Source: Nothophaeocryptopus gaeumannii (lineage: Eukaryota; Ascomycota; Dothideomycetes; Mycosphaerellales; Mycosphaerellaceae). From it: a DNA stretch of 64,000 nucleotides. Positions 12,401 to 22,062 of this stretch are shown in pieces. The notes under the pieces were generated by a model that ran no database searches, had not been told where the DNA came from, and saw only the letters and a list, made by a program, of their open reading frames with translations. Location of the stretch: NCBI GenBank assembly GCA_031771865.1, contig JASISA010000041.1:2046001-2110000 (forward strand), written 5' to 3'. Within the stretch, counting starts at the first letter, position 1, and each line of letters opens with the position of its first letter. A program made the position numbers and the translations under genes.

Positions 12401-15400
12401 GGCTTGAGCAGCGCGGAGTCGCTCGTGAGACTGGTTGAGCAAGCCGTCGTTGCAAAAGAATTCTGCGACAAAGCTCAGCCGTTTGCAAATTGATGCAATT
12501 CGCGAGTCTTCAACGCCGGCTGCAATTGGAAAATTCTTGTCTTTCGTTGGTGTCGGGTGCTGTAGGTAGGGAAGCAATTGCTGAGAATGCTTTTTAACTG
12601 TTCCTGGCTCGTCGGAGTAGGCCAGAGTGTCGACGAGATATCGAGTGAAGCCATGAAGTGCGTTGTTGAGATCCATCATTGGATCCCGCTGGACAAGATC
12701 GGCCTTACTAGCGATGGTCGTCCCGAGAGTCTTTGCCTCGGTCTCAAGAAGACTCAGACTCTGTAAGCTGACTTCATTGACAGCACTCATGGCCCGCAGT
12801 AGACTGTTGCTGACAGTGTGAGCACTGAGAGCGGAGGCTTCACGCTCGACACCACTCGCTCTTGAGGCAACAGCCAGCAGTCTCATCAGACGTTGTGTGG
12901 ATCTGTCAAGCGGAGCTCCGTGATGGCTCACACTATCCAGAGTACCTCTAAGCGCCAAAGTTTCCAGAACCGCGGTCTCAGAAGTCTCGATCTTGTTCAC
13001 AGCAGCGCCAGACATGACCGTAGCGAAGTGTTGACAGATGACATCGAAGCTGTTGGCAAAATGAGGCGAAGCTTCTGTAGCATTGTCAACACCTTCAATT
13101 GCAGTGTTCACTGGTGGCATGGCAGCCAAAGCTTTCTCAGAGAGAGACTCCAGTTGAGAAGTGGCTTCCGGTCCCAGCGCAAGAGCCTGCTGGAAGGCGA
13201 GTCGGAGCTCCACCACTTGCTTTACGGGGATTCGGAAGCTCGATGTCGCTTGATCGAACTGCTTGACCACAACTTCAAATTTCAGCAGGGCTTCTAGTCC
13301 ATTCATCGAGGCCGGCATGCTAGGTCTGAGGGTCTTCCAGAGAGTCACAAATACATGACGAGCTTCGGCGTTCGATGCCAGACCAAGACTTGTCAGGCTC
13401 GAGTGAAAGCGAGTTAGCATCGGATCCAGAGTCGACGGAGATCCCAGGAGATACTTGTGACATATCGACTGCCCAACTAGAATCGACGCTGTCAGGGATG
13501 GCAGGTCGAGATAGTCATTGCCGAGAAGCTGAAGCAGGGTCCAGACGAACGACAGCAGGCTCGTGATGCCTAATTTCACATCCGTCAAGTCGGCAAAAGG
13601 TAGCGTTTGCTGCTGCTGCAATCCAGTCCGAACGTCCAGTAGCAGCTTCTCCACGGCATCGAGCAGACCAGACTTGGAAGACCCTGCGGTGATGCCCACC
13701 TGTTGACAAGCCAACTTCCAGAAGCGAGCCAGACGGTCAGACAGCCTCCTATTCGACTTCCCTCTCGCAAGGGCATCCGCAATGGAATTGAAAGCAAGCT
13801 CAAGATCATGCTGCGCTGCAAGTGATAATGCTTGAGAGAAGGCTTGTTGCGATTGCTTGACAAGCGGCTGATTGTTGAGAGGGTGGATGGTCTGTAAGAG
13901 AAACTTACCGTCAGCGAGCATACTTACTGTCAGAGGAGCGGAACTACTGACCTGTACAGAAGCAAAGTCAGCAGGTGCCTGCAGCGAGTCTGTTATCGTG
14001 CGGTAGAGGGTTATTGCGCCGGAGTTGGCTTCACTCAATGGCAACGGGCCTTGCCAGTTTCCCAAGGCACCCCGGAATAAGCCTTGGCTGAGCTGGCCTT
14101 GAAAGCGAGGCACAAGATTCTCATCCGCGAATGCGAGATGTTCTTGAGCAACGACTGCAAGATGCGTCGAGGGGCTTTCAGCTCCAGACATGGCCGCTAC
14201 GGCCTTGAAGCGATCCATGGCAGACTCTGTGTGCAAGCCGTCTGTTGAAGCGGCCGCAGTGTCGTCAATTGCCGAGAGGTAGATCTCAACAGCTCGATTG
14301 CGCATGGCCCTGGAGAGCTCTCCCATGCGCGGATCAACAGTCAAGAAGATCCGGAATCCAGGATGAGGTCTAATGATACGAGCACTGCCATCAGCATCGC
14401 TATGCTCGTTGACGATGAGAACCCCGTTCGGCTCCATCAATCCATTGAGTCTGTCGAGGACGGCGGCACTGCAAAGGTTAGCATTGTCCAGCACTAGCCA
14501 TTTGCCTTGCTGAAGGGCTTCGATCAGAGGACCGTCAATCCACTCGAAGCGAGCCTTGTCGACTTGCTGGCCGGAGTGCTGCAATGACTGCATCAAGGGT
14601 GTCAAGGTCGCCCTCGTGTCGTCCGGAAGCAAATCAGCGAGCGCCGAAAGACTTGCTGCATCTGTCGGACTAGATATGACCTGCTCAAAGGCTCGAAGAA
14701 GATCGGCAGCTTGTGAAGCTGAGCCTTGTACTATCGCCATCTTTGCAATGTGCTCTTGCTGCTCACGCAGGATGCTCAAAGCGTGTGCAGTCTGGCGATG
14801 AGGATCGTATTGTTCGTATCCTCCGATGAGGTCGAGTGCGTCAGTCTCAGCGCTCATGCCTAAAGTGACAGTGTCTGCACCAACAGCAGTCGCCAGCCGC
14901 TCGATGAGTGTAGTCTTGCCGAGGCCAGCAGAGCCTGCAAGTATGACAGGCCAGCTCTTATGGACGCAGAGCATTATCGACTGAAGAGCGCGGAGTCGTT
15001 CAGCCGAAGCAGTGATCTTTCCAGGCATGTGACGAGGATTTGACCGAGCGACATCTCGAGAGAGAAGGCCGAGTCCTACTTGCAGCGTCTGTGAAGAGAC
15101 GTTGCAGAATAGATCGGCGAAGGACTTTTCACCCTGGAAGACGGACGCAAACAGCTCGTGTATACACGACTTATCGAAAGGTGTACGGAAGCGCTGCGAG
15201 AAGAGCATCTCTACAAAGTCGCGTGGAGAGCCGGCGGCCAGCAAGCCCTCTCCAGATGCTGCAAGGTCGAGCCATCTAGCAGTGTCTCGCAAGTTGAACT
15301 CCCAAGGGCCGCCATTGGCACCAAATTTACGTCGATTAGCGACTTCGTCATTCAGCTTTGTCACAAAAGCGACGGCGTTCCTGATGTACTCTTCTCCGAG

Positions 15401-18400
15401 ACCTGGGAAATTCCGCCGGCAGATGAGCATAAGATCTTCGGCCTTGAATGAGTCCGCGTATACCACAGTGAAGCGGTTGACGAAAGATGCCGGAAGACCC
15501 TTTCTACCACCGCCTTGATGATGTGGGTTCTGCGCGGCGAACAGGCGAAAGTTCGGATGTCGGGTGAATGACTGGCCAAGTTCTGGAACGAAAACTTCTC
15601 CTCGATGATCCAAGCAAGCATTTAGCCCTTCGAGGACAGTTTGTGACGCCAGGTTCATCTCATCCAGCAGAACCCATTCGCCGTTCTTCATGGCGCGTAG
15701 GAAGGGAGCATCACGCCAGGCGAAGGTGCCGGTTTGCGCACCTTCTACTGGAGCATCTGAGCCGAAGAGGTCAAGCAAATCGGTCTGATCAGACAAGTTG
15801 ATGCGCGTAAGCGGCATACCAACAGCGGCAGCGATTGCAGTGACAAGTGCCGTTTTTCCAACACCTGGACTACCCTCTAGCATCACAGGCTTGGTGAGCT
15901 GCAACGCACGCAGCACACGCATGGCGTTTGATCTTGTCGTTGGAGGGTCGAAGGTAAAGGCCACGTCAGAAGAAGCTTGGTTGGGCGTCTTGTCAATGCT
16001 GAATGGGCCAATGCCGAAAGACGTGGAAGATGCTGAGACCTCAAAGGATGCGCCATACACAGTACTCGCATCCACATTCAAGAGCCGGCCAAGCTCTTGT
16101 AAGCAAGCTTCTCGTTCGGATTCGATGCTCTGCGTAGTAAGCGTCATGAGACCAGCAGGATTGGCACCAAGGGTATCGACATAGACCATGGCCGCTCCGT
16201 GAACAATGGCAGGCAGAACGCCGGCGCCAGCGAAAGCATTGACAAATTGGACCCAAGCAAGCGTATCTCTAATGGAGACGGATGAACTTGCCGAAGTGTC
16301 GAAACGCGCCTTGAACCAGCTTGCGAATGCAATCATGGCCCCTGCATGCGGCTGCGCGCTAGCGCAGAGCTTTGAACAAACGATTTGGAGTATATCGTCC
16401 ATGTCTGACATAGCAGGGACCCAAATCTCAGTGAAACGGTTGCGCAAAGCTGGAGATAGCTCACGCTTGCCATAGTCACCGCCAGGATTCATGGTAGCGA
16501 AGAATTGGAAGCCAGGCGCAGCAGTCACCGAAGAGTCAAGACTACCTTTCTCGGCAAGCAAGATAGTCCGCGAAGTTTCAAGAACGCTGTTGATACGTTC
16601 CAGGACCGAGTCGTCAGCCAGAGAAATCTCGTCGAGCAGGAAGAGATCTCCTAATCTCATTGCTTGTACAAGACTGCCGTCAGACCACTCGAACAATGCC
16701 ATGAATCGAATGCGAGTAGTCTGAATGTCCAAGTGGGCAAAACTCTGAATGTGGGCTGCTTTCGCATCTTTGTCAAGGTTGGAGACCGCTTTGTCATATG
16801 CTTTCAGGAGGTCATCTGTTGATGTTGATTGGGTGTTCGCCAGTGCTTGAAGCGCTGGAGACGCCGTGAGTTGTGAACGCAGGCTGGCCTCAATACCTGC
16901 ACGATTCCGTACGGGACGCTGCGAACCGATGAGGTCTCCTGTCTCGGTGTTCTGATGTGCATTGACAGTATGCAGTGTCTTCTTCAAAGCATCTGAAAGC
17001 ATTTGGCAGACCGTTGTCTTTCCACAACCCGTTTCACCGACAAGCAGGACAGGCTCGTTGTTTTGGATCGCCCTCGAGACTAGGCCGTACAAACGGCGCA
17101 TTGCTCTGGTCCAGACCACGCTGCCATTGGCAGAGCTATGTTGATGCTGTTGAATCTCCGGTAGCGTCTCAGCGTAAAGCGCATCTTCATCGATCTGTAC
17201 CTTGGGACCTTTTTCGCTCATCGCCCTTTCGATGATAGCCTTGAGCGCCACGCGTTCTTCCGGCTTGCGCACCCGCTCGCACAGCAACATGTACCCATTT
17301 GCTGCTAGCTGCTCGATAGTCTCGTTCGGCCGCAGCGCCCAGCGGGAGAGATCTCGGAGCGTTGCAAAACTCTTCTGCTCAAAGAGTCGATTTTCTTGAC
17401 GTAGAACAGACAGCTCTTTATAGACATTAACGATCCGCCTGCATCTTGACTCCGGTTGTTGAGTGCGTTTGTGGAGGATTTCTTGCAGCTCATTGACCGG
17501 AATATCATCGAAGTGGAGCTCCAGGAAACGATTACGGAAAGCTCGCGAAAGCGTTTTACGCCCTCCATATAGACCAGCAGGATTCTGCGTGGCGAAGAGC
17601 ATGAAGTCCGAGTGAGGTCGGATCACCTCTTGTGTCTCAGGTACTAGCAATTCACGGTTGTCGTCAAGCAAGCGATTCAGCGCCTCAAGCACATCGGTGG
17701 GTGCCAGGTTCAGCTCGTCAAGTACGATCCAGTGACCCTCGCGAAGAGCCTTGACGAGAACACCTTCTTGAAATTGCAGTCGGCCGTCGGTGCCTGAGAC
17801 ATACGTGCCAAGATACTCTTGCAAGTCGGTATGCTCATGATTGTTGATTCTCGTGAATTGGTGTCCGGTCCGTCGTGCCAAGTACTCGATCATACTGGTC
17901 TTTCCGGCGGAAGTCGGACCCTGTATCAATACCGGGAATTGACAGGTACTTGCAGCACGTACGAGATTCTCCAGATTGCGTTGAACCAAAGGTGTGATGA
18001 TGTAGTGCGGCTGTGAATGTAGCTCGTTGCACCCTTGCCGGATCCAATGCTTGCTACCAGGATAGCCTTGAATGTATGAGCGTCCATCTTCAGGCTTTCG
18101 TAGAGCCTTCTTGAGCTCGGACTTGACATTGACGCGCTTGCCGAAGAGATATTGTTCAATAATCGGCTGCACAAGAGCCGAAGACTCTGCGTCGAGGAAC
18201 GTGAGAAAGCTCATTTGAAAGCCCTCATAGAGCGCTCTACGGAGACTGCACATCTGCTTGATGTGGTTCGCGTAGCTCAACGTCTTCGTCAGGGTGCGAA
18301 GAGAAAAATGTGGCTTCTGTCCAGCACCATCGACAAGCTTGTTGTCATCTGATAGCGCAATGATCTTCTGATACAGGGTGCTAACATCGAAAGCGATTGC

Positions 18401-21052
18401 AGTGTCTGAGGCGGCTTCCTGACGAAGGTAGGCACGAACGATGCTTTGAAGACTCTTGATATCCTTGTCGGGGCTCTCAACGTACAACTCCGTGAATCTT
18501 GAGCGAATACCAGGAGGCAGATCCTTCTTGCCAACGTCAGTTGCAGGGTTCATGGCGGCGAAGACACGAAATTCAGGATGAGCCTTGATGCGCTCGATGT
18601 TGCCAGCTTCGGTGAGAAGCAGAGATGGCGAGCCGTCCAGAAGGTCGGCAATCGATTCCAGCGTGTCTGGTGAAGCCAAGTTGATCTCATCTAAGAGCAC
18701 CCAGTCTCCATTTCTGACAGCCTTGACGATGTTGCCTTCGACGAACGTGAACGCGAAAGTGTCTCCACCGCTCGCCAGCTTCCACTCCATGTCTGTGACC
18801 TTCTCCGCGAATGCGTCCCAGTGAGCGAAGTCGATCGCCCTTTTGTTCTCAGTTTTCCGTTTTTTGCTTGGGGCTTCTCCGTCCCTCGTAGGTGAGGCTG
18901 CACGCTGCTGGTCGACCATTTTGAGGGCTTGTCGGAAGAAAGTACAAACAGCCTTCCAGTTGTTCTTGGCCATATACTTCCCAAGGCGTTCAACGAATTG
19001 CTGATTTTTCGATGCGCTCAAGCTTTCAGTGAAGAGACCGTCGAACTCATCCTTCATAGGGACCATCAGAGTTCTCGCGTTTACCGGCTTGAAGCCGCCA
19101 AGCAAATCACCGGCTTCGCTCTGCTGTGAAAGATTGAAAGGGACCAGCTTCTTGCCCAAGTGGTTAGCGAGGTGCTGAACAGCAGTTGTTTTACCCACAC
19201 CAGTCTCTCCCACAAGTAATAGGGGCTCGCGATTGACAACAGCAGCAGTCACTCGCTCAAGCATGCGAGTGGTATGAGGGTTCGTGGAGAATGTGCTGTG
19301 CAAGGACTTGATCTGTCGTGCTACTGGCAGGCTGTATCGCCCAATGGTGATCTGAGATTTGCCAGCTTCGTATTGCACTTCGCGGGTGCCCGCAAGGTAA
19401 TCGCGTCTTTGCGGGTCGACTCGTAGCTCCTCTGCTATCAAAGCTGTAAGGGCCGCGCGAACGTCGTCGTTCGGTAAAGCGCCCACAAAACAATCGATCG
19501 CTTCCAGAAAGGTCGCATCCACCTCATTGCTCGTAAAGGACTTGCGATTTTGCAACAAGGAAGATATACGCTGACACCATTTGAGCAGATCTCTGGGACT
19601 GATGGGTCGGGCGATACCGGTCTTGCTTTGACTGGCCAAAATCGACTGTTGCTTTGCGGCTACAAGACGTTCGTACACAGCCAACAGTTCCGGCAGAAGT
19701 TTCTCAAGACTCGGAAACAGCTCTCGAATGATCGCTGTATGATCTAACGCTGTGAGCATAGCTAGTGGAATCATTTGCCAGTGCCGATGACCTATCATGT
19801 GCGTGAGTGGTTTAGTCTCCTCGCCTCTGTGATTGAAGGAGCTGCGCACTGTGGCCAGAATGCGGAACCCTTCGGCAGCGTAAATGATGTCCTTGCGGTT
19901 GGGGATCAAAAGCTCACGCCTCTCGATAAGTGGTAGCAACGTGCCAATAACTTCGTTCGGCGCTCTGTCCAGATCTTCGATCAATACCCAGCGGCCCTCT
20001 TGAACAGCTGTAGTCAGAACGCCCGGTTTCCAGAGGAATGAGCCTGGCGTATCGCCCGTAGTATAGATGCCAAGAAGCAACTTCGCATCGCTCTGCTCGT
20101 TGAGGTGGAATGTGACCATGGACTCGAGCTTGCCCAATTGTTGTGCCGCATGCCGTGCGAGTAGCGACTTTCCAGATCCGGCTACTCCAGCTAAAAGGAG
20201 AGGTGCGCTTGATTTGAGGGCCCGTGCCACGGACGTAAGATTTCGACCGACGGTTTCCGTACCGATCAGCGTGTTGGGCTGGTCTGATTTGGTCTTTGAC
20301 AAGTGTGGGAAAAGGATGTTACCAACGAGTGATGTGTCCGGATGAAAGTCTTGAGGACCAAATTTTCGAACAGCGATTTGACTTGGTTGAGTGCGAGCTT
20401 CTCTTGCATCACACATGAGCTGCCGCACAGACTCCTGACGTGCATCTTCCCACAATGACAAGAAACGGTAGTCAATTGTCTTCTCATCCCAGGCACCCTC
20501 AATCGGTGTTTCTGGGCTGTCCTTCCCTAGATACCTGGCAAGGGTAGACTCGAACCAGTGATCTGCAGCCTGGAGTTGAATTTGTAGTATTCGAATGATG
20601 AGATATGTTACAGGTCTGCTACTGCTGCCCAGCCTGGACAAGAGTTGAGCTTCTTGAACATACTGCTTGAATATTCGATGGTCGAACGAGAGAAGCCGCC
20701 AGAGTCCGAGCAGATACTGTACACCGTCCGCATCGTCGTTCGGGGGTCCCAGCTGGTATCGTTCTGAGGCCAGAAGCTGCGTGGCAAACGGAGCAAGAAA
20801 TGGTGCATACGGAACAGTCCGGCCAAGTGCGGCAACGGACTGCGCAAAAGATCCGTAGCTTCTTAGTGACGCGCAAATGTGGGCAAAGACATCTTCACCA
20901 TGGGCCAGTAATGTGTATGTGTATCGTGAGTCTAGTGCAGTCCTCGTGAAAGCCTCTAGATATTGGGCATTGTTGCTACTTTGTCGGATGACTTCCAGCA
21001 GCTCAGCAGGCAGATCGGAAGAGAGCAGCGCAGTATCCCAGACACACTCCAT
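6464..21052 (-). CDS. MDN1: Midasin, AAA+ ATPase of 60S ribosome biogenesis
   Basis: A single uninterrupted frame of 4862 residues (yeast Mdn1/Rea1 is about 4910). Six AAA+ modules are visible by their Walker A loops: GVAGSGKS near residue 290, GETGVGKTT near 620, GPTSAGKTS near 1050, GETGCGKTT near 1340, GSPGVGKTA near 1730 and GSAGLGKTT near 2045. Walker B motifs include LLDEINLAS and VLLDEMNLAS; module six has the degenerate LVLDNANL usual for this protein. A long helical linker follows, then an Asp/Glu-rich region at about residues 4045-4550. A C-terminal VWA domain has the MIDAS motif DDSES near 4650. In yeast the MIDAS domain binds the UBL domains of Ytm1 and Rsa4 and ATP hydrolysis removes assembly factors from pre-60S particles in the nucleolus and nucleus. 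The open frame begins at TTG, so I take the first in-frame ATG at 21052. The gene diverges from MRPL12. Confidence 0.98.
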   Translation of the reverse strand: MECVWDTALLSSDLPAELLEVIRQSSNNAQYLEAFTRTALDSRYTYTLLAHGEDVFAHICASLRSYGSFAQSVAALGRTVPYAPFLAPFATQLLASERYQLGPPNDDADGVQYLLGLWRLLSFDHRIFKQYVQEAQLLSRLGSSSRPVTYLIIRILQIQLQAADHWFESTLARYLGKDSPETPIEGAWDEKTIDYRFLSLWEDARQESVRQLMCDAREARTQPSQIAVRKFGPQDFHPDTSLVGNILFPHLSKTKSDQPNTLIGTETVGRNLTSVARALKSSAPLLLAGVAGSGKSLLARHAAQQLGKLESMVTFHLNEQSDAKLLLGIYTTGDTPGSFLWKPGVLTTAVQEGRWVLIEDLDRAPNEVIGTLLPLIERRELLIPNRKDIIYAAEGFRILATVRSSFNHRGEETKPLTHMIGHRHWQMIPLAMLTALDHTAIIRELFPSLEKLLPELLAVYERLVAAKQQSILASQSKTGIARPISPRDLLKWCQRISSLLQNRKSFTSNEVDATFLEAIDCFVGALPNDDVRAALTALIAEELRVDPQRRDYLAGTREVQYEAGKSQITIGRYSLPVARQIKSLHSTFSTNPHTTRMLERVTAAVVNREPLLLVGETGVGKTTAVQHLANHLGKKLVPFNLSQQSEAGDLLGGFKPVNARTLMVPMKDEFDGLFTESLSASKNQQFVERLGKYMAKNNWKAVCTFFRQALKMVDQQRAASPTRDGEAPSKKRKTENKRAIDFAHWDAFAEKVTDMEWKLASGGDTFAFTFVEGNIVKAVRNGDWVLLDEINLASPDTLESIADLLDGSPSLLLTEAGNIERIKAHPEFRVFAAMNPATDVGKKDLPPGIRSRFTELYVESPDKDIKSLQSIVRAYLRQEAASDTAIAFDVSTLYQKIIALSDDNKLVDGAGQKPHFSLRTLTKTLSYANHIKQMCSLRRALYEGFQMSFLTFLDAESSALVQPIIEQYLFGKRVNVKSELKKALRKPEDGRSYIQGYPGSKHWIRQGCNELHSQPHYIITPLVQRNLENLVRAASTCQFPVLIQGPTSAGKTSMIEYLARRTGHQFTRINNHEHTDLQEYLGTYVSGTDGRLQFQEGVLVKALREGHWIVLDELNLAPTDVLEALNRLLDDNRELLVPETQEVIRPHSDFMLFATQNPAGLYGGRKTLSRAFRNRFLELHFDDIPVNELQEILHKRTQQPESRCRRIVNVYKELSVLRQENRLFEQKSFATLRDLSRWALRPNETIEQLAANGYMLLCERVRKPEERVALKAIIERAMSEKGPKVQIDEDALYAETLPEIQQHQHSSANGSVVWTRAMRRLYGLVSRAIQNNEPVLLVGETGCGKTTVCQMLSDALKKTLHTVNAHQNTETGDLIGSQRPVRNRAGIEASLRSQLTASPALQALANTQSTSTDDLLKAYDKAVSNLDKDAKAAHIQSFAHLDIQTTRIRFMALFEWSDGSLVQAMRLGDLFLLDEISLADDSVLERINSVLETSRTILLAEKGSLDSSVTAAPGFQFFATMNPGGDYGKRELSPALRNRFTEIWVPAMSDMDDILQIVCSKLCASAQPHAGAMIAFASWFKARFDTSASSSVSIRDTLAWVQFVNAFAGAGVLPAIVHGAAMVYVDTLGANPAGLMTLTTQSIESEREACLQELGRLLNVDASTVYGASFEVSASSTSFGIGPFSIDKTPNQASSDVAFTFDPPTTRSNAMRVLRALQLTKPVMLEGSPGVGKTALVTAIAAAVGMPLTRINLSDQTDLLDLFGSDAPVEGAQTGTFAWRDAPFLRAMKNGEWVLLDEMNLASQTVLEGLNACLDHRGEVFVPELGQSFTRHPNFRLFAAQNPHHQGGGRKGLPASFVNRFTVVYADSFKAEDLMLICRRNFPGLGEEYIRNAVAFVTKLNDEVANRRKFGANGGPWEFNLRDTARWLDLAASGEGLLAAGSPRDFVEMLFSQRFRTPFDKSCIHELFASVFQGEKSFADLFCNVSSQTLQVGLGLLSRDVARSNPRHMPGKITASAERLRALQSIMLCVHKSWPVILAGSAGLGKTTLIERLATAVGADTVTLGMSAETDALDLIGGYEQYDPHRQTAHALSILREQQEHIAKMAIVQGSASQAADLLRAFEQVISSPTDAASLSALADLLPDDTRATLTPLMQSLQHSGQQVDKARFEWIDGPLIEALQQGKWLVLDNANLCSAAVLDRLNGLMEPNGVLIVNEHSDADGSARIIRPHPGFRIFLTVDPRMGELSRAMRNRAVEIYLSAIDDTAAASTDGLHTESAMDRFKAVAAMSGAESPSTHLAVVAQEHLAFADENLVPRFQGQLSQGLFRGALGNWQGPLPLSEANSGAITLYRTITDSLQAPADFASVQVSSSAPLTVSMLADGKFLLQTIHPLNNQPLVKQSQQAFSQALSLAAQHDLELAFNSIADALARGKSNRRLSDRLARFWKLACQQVGITAGSSKSGLLDAVEKLLLDVRTGLQQQQTLPFADLTDVKLGITSLLSFVWTLLQLLGNDYLDLPSLTASILVGQSICHKYLLGSPSTLDPMLTRFHSSLTSLGLASNAEARHVFVTLWKTLRPSMPASMNGLEALLKFEVVVKQFDQATSSFRIPVKQVVELRLAFQQALALGPEATSQLESLSEKALAAMPPVNTAIEGVDNATEASPHFANSFDVICQHFATVMSGAAVNKIETSETAVLETLALRGTLDSVSHHGAPLDRSTQRLMRLLAVASRASGVEREASALSAHTVSNSLLRAMSAVNEVSLQSLSLLETEAKTLGTTIASKADLVQRDPMMDLNNALHGFTRYLVDTLAYSDEPGTVKKHSQQLLPYLQHPTPTKDKNFPIAAGVEDSRIASICKRLSFVAEFFCNDGLLNQSHERLRAAQAWIASATAALDMFIPEQTFDPVQEMQMQLSVYQRSKGELQSGLAALRVFRQAWVGEQDFLRARILEQDIAILGSGPAIVSICRPQHSQLSQLHGEFAALRRIIQPLREINGDAPIQLLDDGARSNLQVIRTRLSEQYRAYGDITTPVVGFIDCLVIGQRLAASALAQDNSVLQNVTNITPMMNAGLHDWLSDHRFVEIQQTCRSKDEQLQWLSAVAARSSAIRVANASPDLRSSIDTAFQAFYEAWKTELTHEQKLAAARSSLFKYRGGDDESEEALAEELNELFPTYDAESQDIRATGRIGARDLAPKMARLYHAIHSNQQTDAESFLALVREASQLQSARDTANMPAVIAALHRLTTNLSPAAPKTKNIYTEPDIGQSKALVALIRKVQTRFTVIHDAWPEHATPIGVLRECEKILSLPHSEPVARLLPFVEKLHAAVNEWQKTASSEYSAAPLMEECTSLIISWRQLELSTWAGLFEHEDQACQTNSASWWYIAFETIIRAAEDTIGSSETLQTFAQQLVETLGGFLMNCGLGEYSLRLRMLGDFVRDLASRTKDTPALETVRHALASLISYYSHFQSSVTGHLAKQRAELEKQVKEVVQLASWKDRNIETLKQSAKASHKKLFRMVKKYRVLLSEPVAPLLQGEFPTLVATTTEPIGELVAKQESQLESSRAKDVAIKAWRKRSSDLRDLPALVRQIDARTQSRKKLSTAPKKIDNFLASLEEESSELRKATPSTSTEENKTLVQHLKTRKRRLLADVLRDVRLMGFSSNLGEDVIAQQASMHAVMAKSGPLALYDAGAKTDAADYEFHRLLHIIPNVRESSVKHNEDLTPAEIARSKALLESMLQTAIEQRVALAKNLADTTTLCAAVEQVRALASSKDLKVRAAGMAEKQLVAKVASLLGMTQATSRCVGMQSELAEKNYREVVQRLEAAVGELRVLKNELDTRASLPTGIEDEVSRFASQKYDTVVSTLYGDLREHTQQHTELEPVLAQLIRWTQEQATEAVPSDDGAIINTEQWTEKLVGLLGRLHQTSQQDETAKPVTNGSTKKSWLLDQQAALRQAVQQSALSEVSQKLLHLLDEVRHINTDGELAQISQVCNAVHPVLQTYAEGIDHTLDDSCVLHAATSRMAYRLSTSFVQLATQGFCTPSEKPEGEDQQSGQVESGTGLGEGEGAEDISKDIGADEDLGELAQDATSKDKEGETEAEKDAVDMADEDLEGRFDEDAGSEGDEEEGDEGEQNDAGLDEETGHVDENDDAKDEKTWDDGKKTEEAEKEAEKGKGTKTDDIATAENAEAGEQDDDDQSMEGDADAGAEEEIQDQVDRNQREKTDPFAQDKGNLDLPEDLNMDGDKKDLSDISDAEDDLPEDMEGADAKDQDAPADEEPTVDDVDVKMGDEDGAEGEDNGEATNPDEEQPGDEEGEDAKSDVNMLDQPDKEQQPNDGLQSAGEGHGNEDNEKSQPNGAVSSAEQQEEEQQADQPSEQAGTAEGGNRNEQNDTSGQAEAADGEQHSLPFKQLGDVLKQWYNQHRNIEAAQQPQEQTQGQDKEMDMSDPRFEHLPEEADSDMQAIGAANAEQSKALDEDNAIDVNESAPDDVVLPEEKDQAAEDHEAQEDAEGGGAKGEAAESGARKNETIVGKPQDQDVQMLHTAEADELDDVEEVDEQLTNTHLDRERPDLMTIEEARQAWTEHESRTRNMAIVLTEHLRLILQPTQATKMRGDFRTGKRLNIKKIIPYIASSYKRDKIWMRRSIPSKRSYQIMLAIDDSESMNEYERKGLAFDTLALVAKSMSMLEVGELSIVGFGQTVNVNHDFSMPFTTDAGAEVFRQFTFSQTKTDVRKLLEKSIDLFREARMKASGSASNLWQLQLIISDGLCEDHPSIRQLVRQAHEEQIMVVFIVVDAAAQETTAAGPKQSILDLNRVEFVKDASGEPQINMVKYLDDFPFRYYLIVRDVQELPSVLAGALRQWFSEVVDSGS

Positions 21053-21433
21053 TGCGATAGTGTTCCATGTGGCCAAAGTGCGAAGGAGCCGCTTCCAGTC
21101 GCGTTGTCGTCGGCTCAGGATGGGTCGTGGGGCTCTATATTCGTAGTTTAGAGACGAATGAGCAATATGACGCGCTTCAGGGATTGCGGCATCAGTATAC
21201 CAAGTATACCATCTGGCAGATGCAAGTTCGATGTTCGAAGTCCAAGAAGAATCTCCGTCTCAAAAACCAAAAAGTTCGTCGTCGGCTTTCCTGGCCTGTG
21301 CTCAACCTTATTTCAACCAATCGGAGCCCATAAACTCCGCAGCGGATTCGCGAAAGTCGACGTCTTGGAGAAGCACACGAGCAACATACACGCTGTCCCT
21401 TTGTACTGTACCACAACCCATCTTCCGATCATC
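21053..21433. promoter_or_regulatory. Shared upstream region of MDN1 and MRPL12
   Basis: These 381 bp separate two divergent start codons, so they must hold both promoters. A direct repeat AGTATACCA occurs twice around 21190-21212. No factor site is assigned. Confidence 0.5.
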
Positions 21434-22062
21434 ATGTCGCTCGCTCCCTCATTCGCCGCGCGGAGATGCGCTCAATGCCTTCGATCAACGCAAGCCAATG
21501 CCTCCCGATACGCAGCCGCTCGAGTACAGAGGATACAGCAGCAAAGGAGATGGGAATCTACAGAAGCAGCTGCAGCAGCACCAACAAATCCAAAGATCGC
21601 AGGCATTGTGGACCAGATCAGTCAATTGACGCTTCTTGAGACTGCAGATCTCGTATCGTCATTGAAGGTTGGTCACGGAAGCAACTTCGAACATGACATT
21701 GGCGTTGTTCTAATGCCTTTTGGTAGTCACGATTAAACATTCCAGACATGCCCATCGGAGGCTTTGCAGCCGCCGCGCCAGGAGCAGGAGCCGCCGCCGC
21801 AGCACCCGTCGAAGAGCCCGAAGAGGCAGCGCCCAAGCAAGAGGAGAAGACATTGTTCAGCTTGAAGCTAGAGTCTTTTGATGCGGCCGCGAAGCCCAAG
21901 GTCATCAAGGAGATCAAGGCGATGTTAGGTCTGAGTTTGGTGGACAGCAAAAAGTTTGTGGAGAGCGCGCCGAAGATGATGAAGGAGGGTGTGCCAAAGG
22001 AGGAGGCGGAGAAGATTATTGAGACGTTGAAGGGGTTGGGTGGGATTGTCAAGATGGAGTAG
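21434..22062 (+). CDS. MRPL12: Mitochondrial large-subunit ribosomal protein bL12m
   Basis: Exons 21434-21667 and 21727-22062 with a 59-nt intron give 189 residues. The acceptor at TAG 21724-21726 keeps the family's RLNIPDMP segment in frame; the later AG at 21744-21745 does not. The N-terminus is Arg/Ala-rich without acidic residues (RCAQCLRSTQANASR), as in a mitochondrial presequence. Next come the L7/L12 dimerisation helices (ISQLTLLETADLVSSLK), an Ala/Pro hinge (GAGAAAAAPVEE) and the C-terminal factor-binding domain (AKPKVIKEIKAML, ending GLGGIVKME). bL12m forms the mitoribosome stalk that recruits translation factors in the matrix. The pairing with MDN1 joins cytosolic and mitochondrial ribosome functions, though co-regulation is only inferred. 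Confidence 0.95.
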
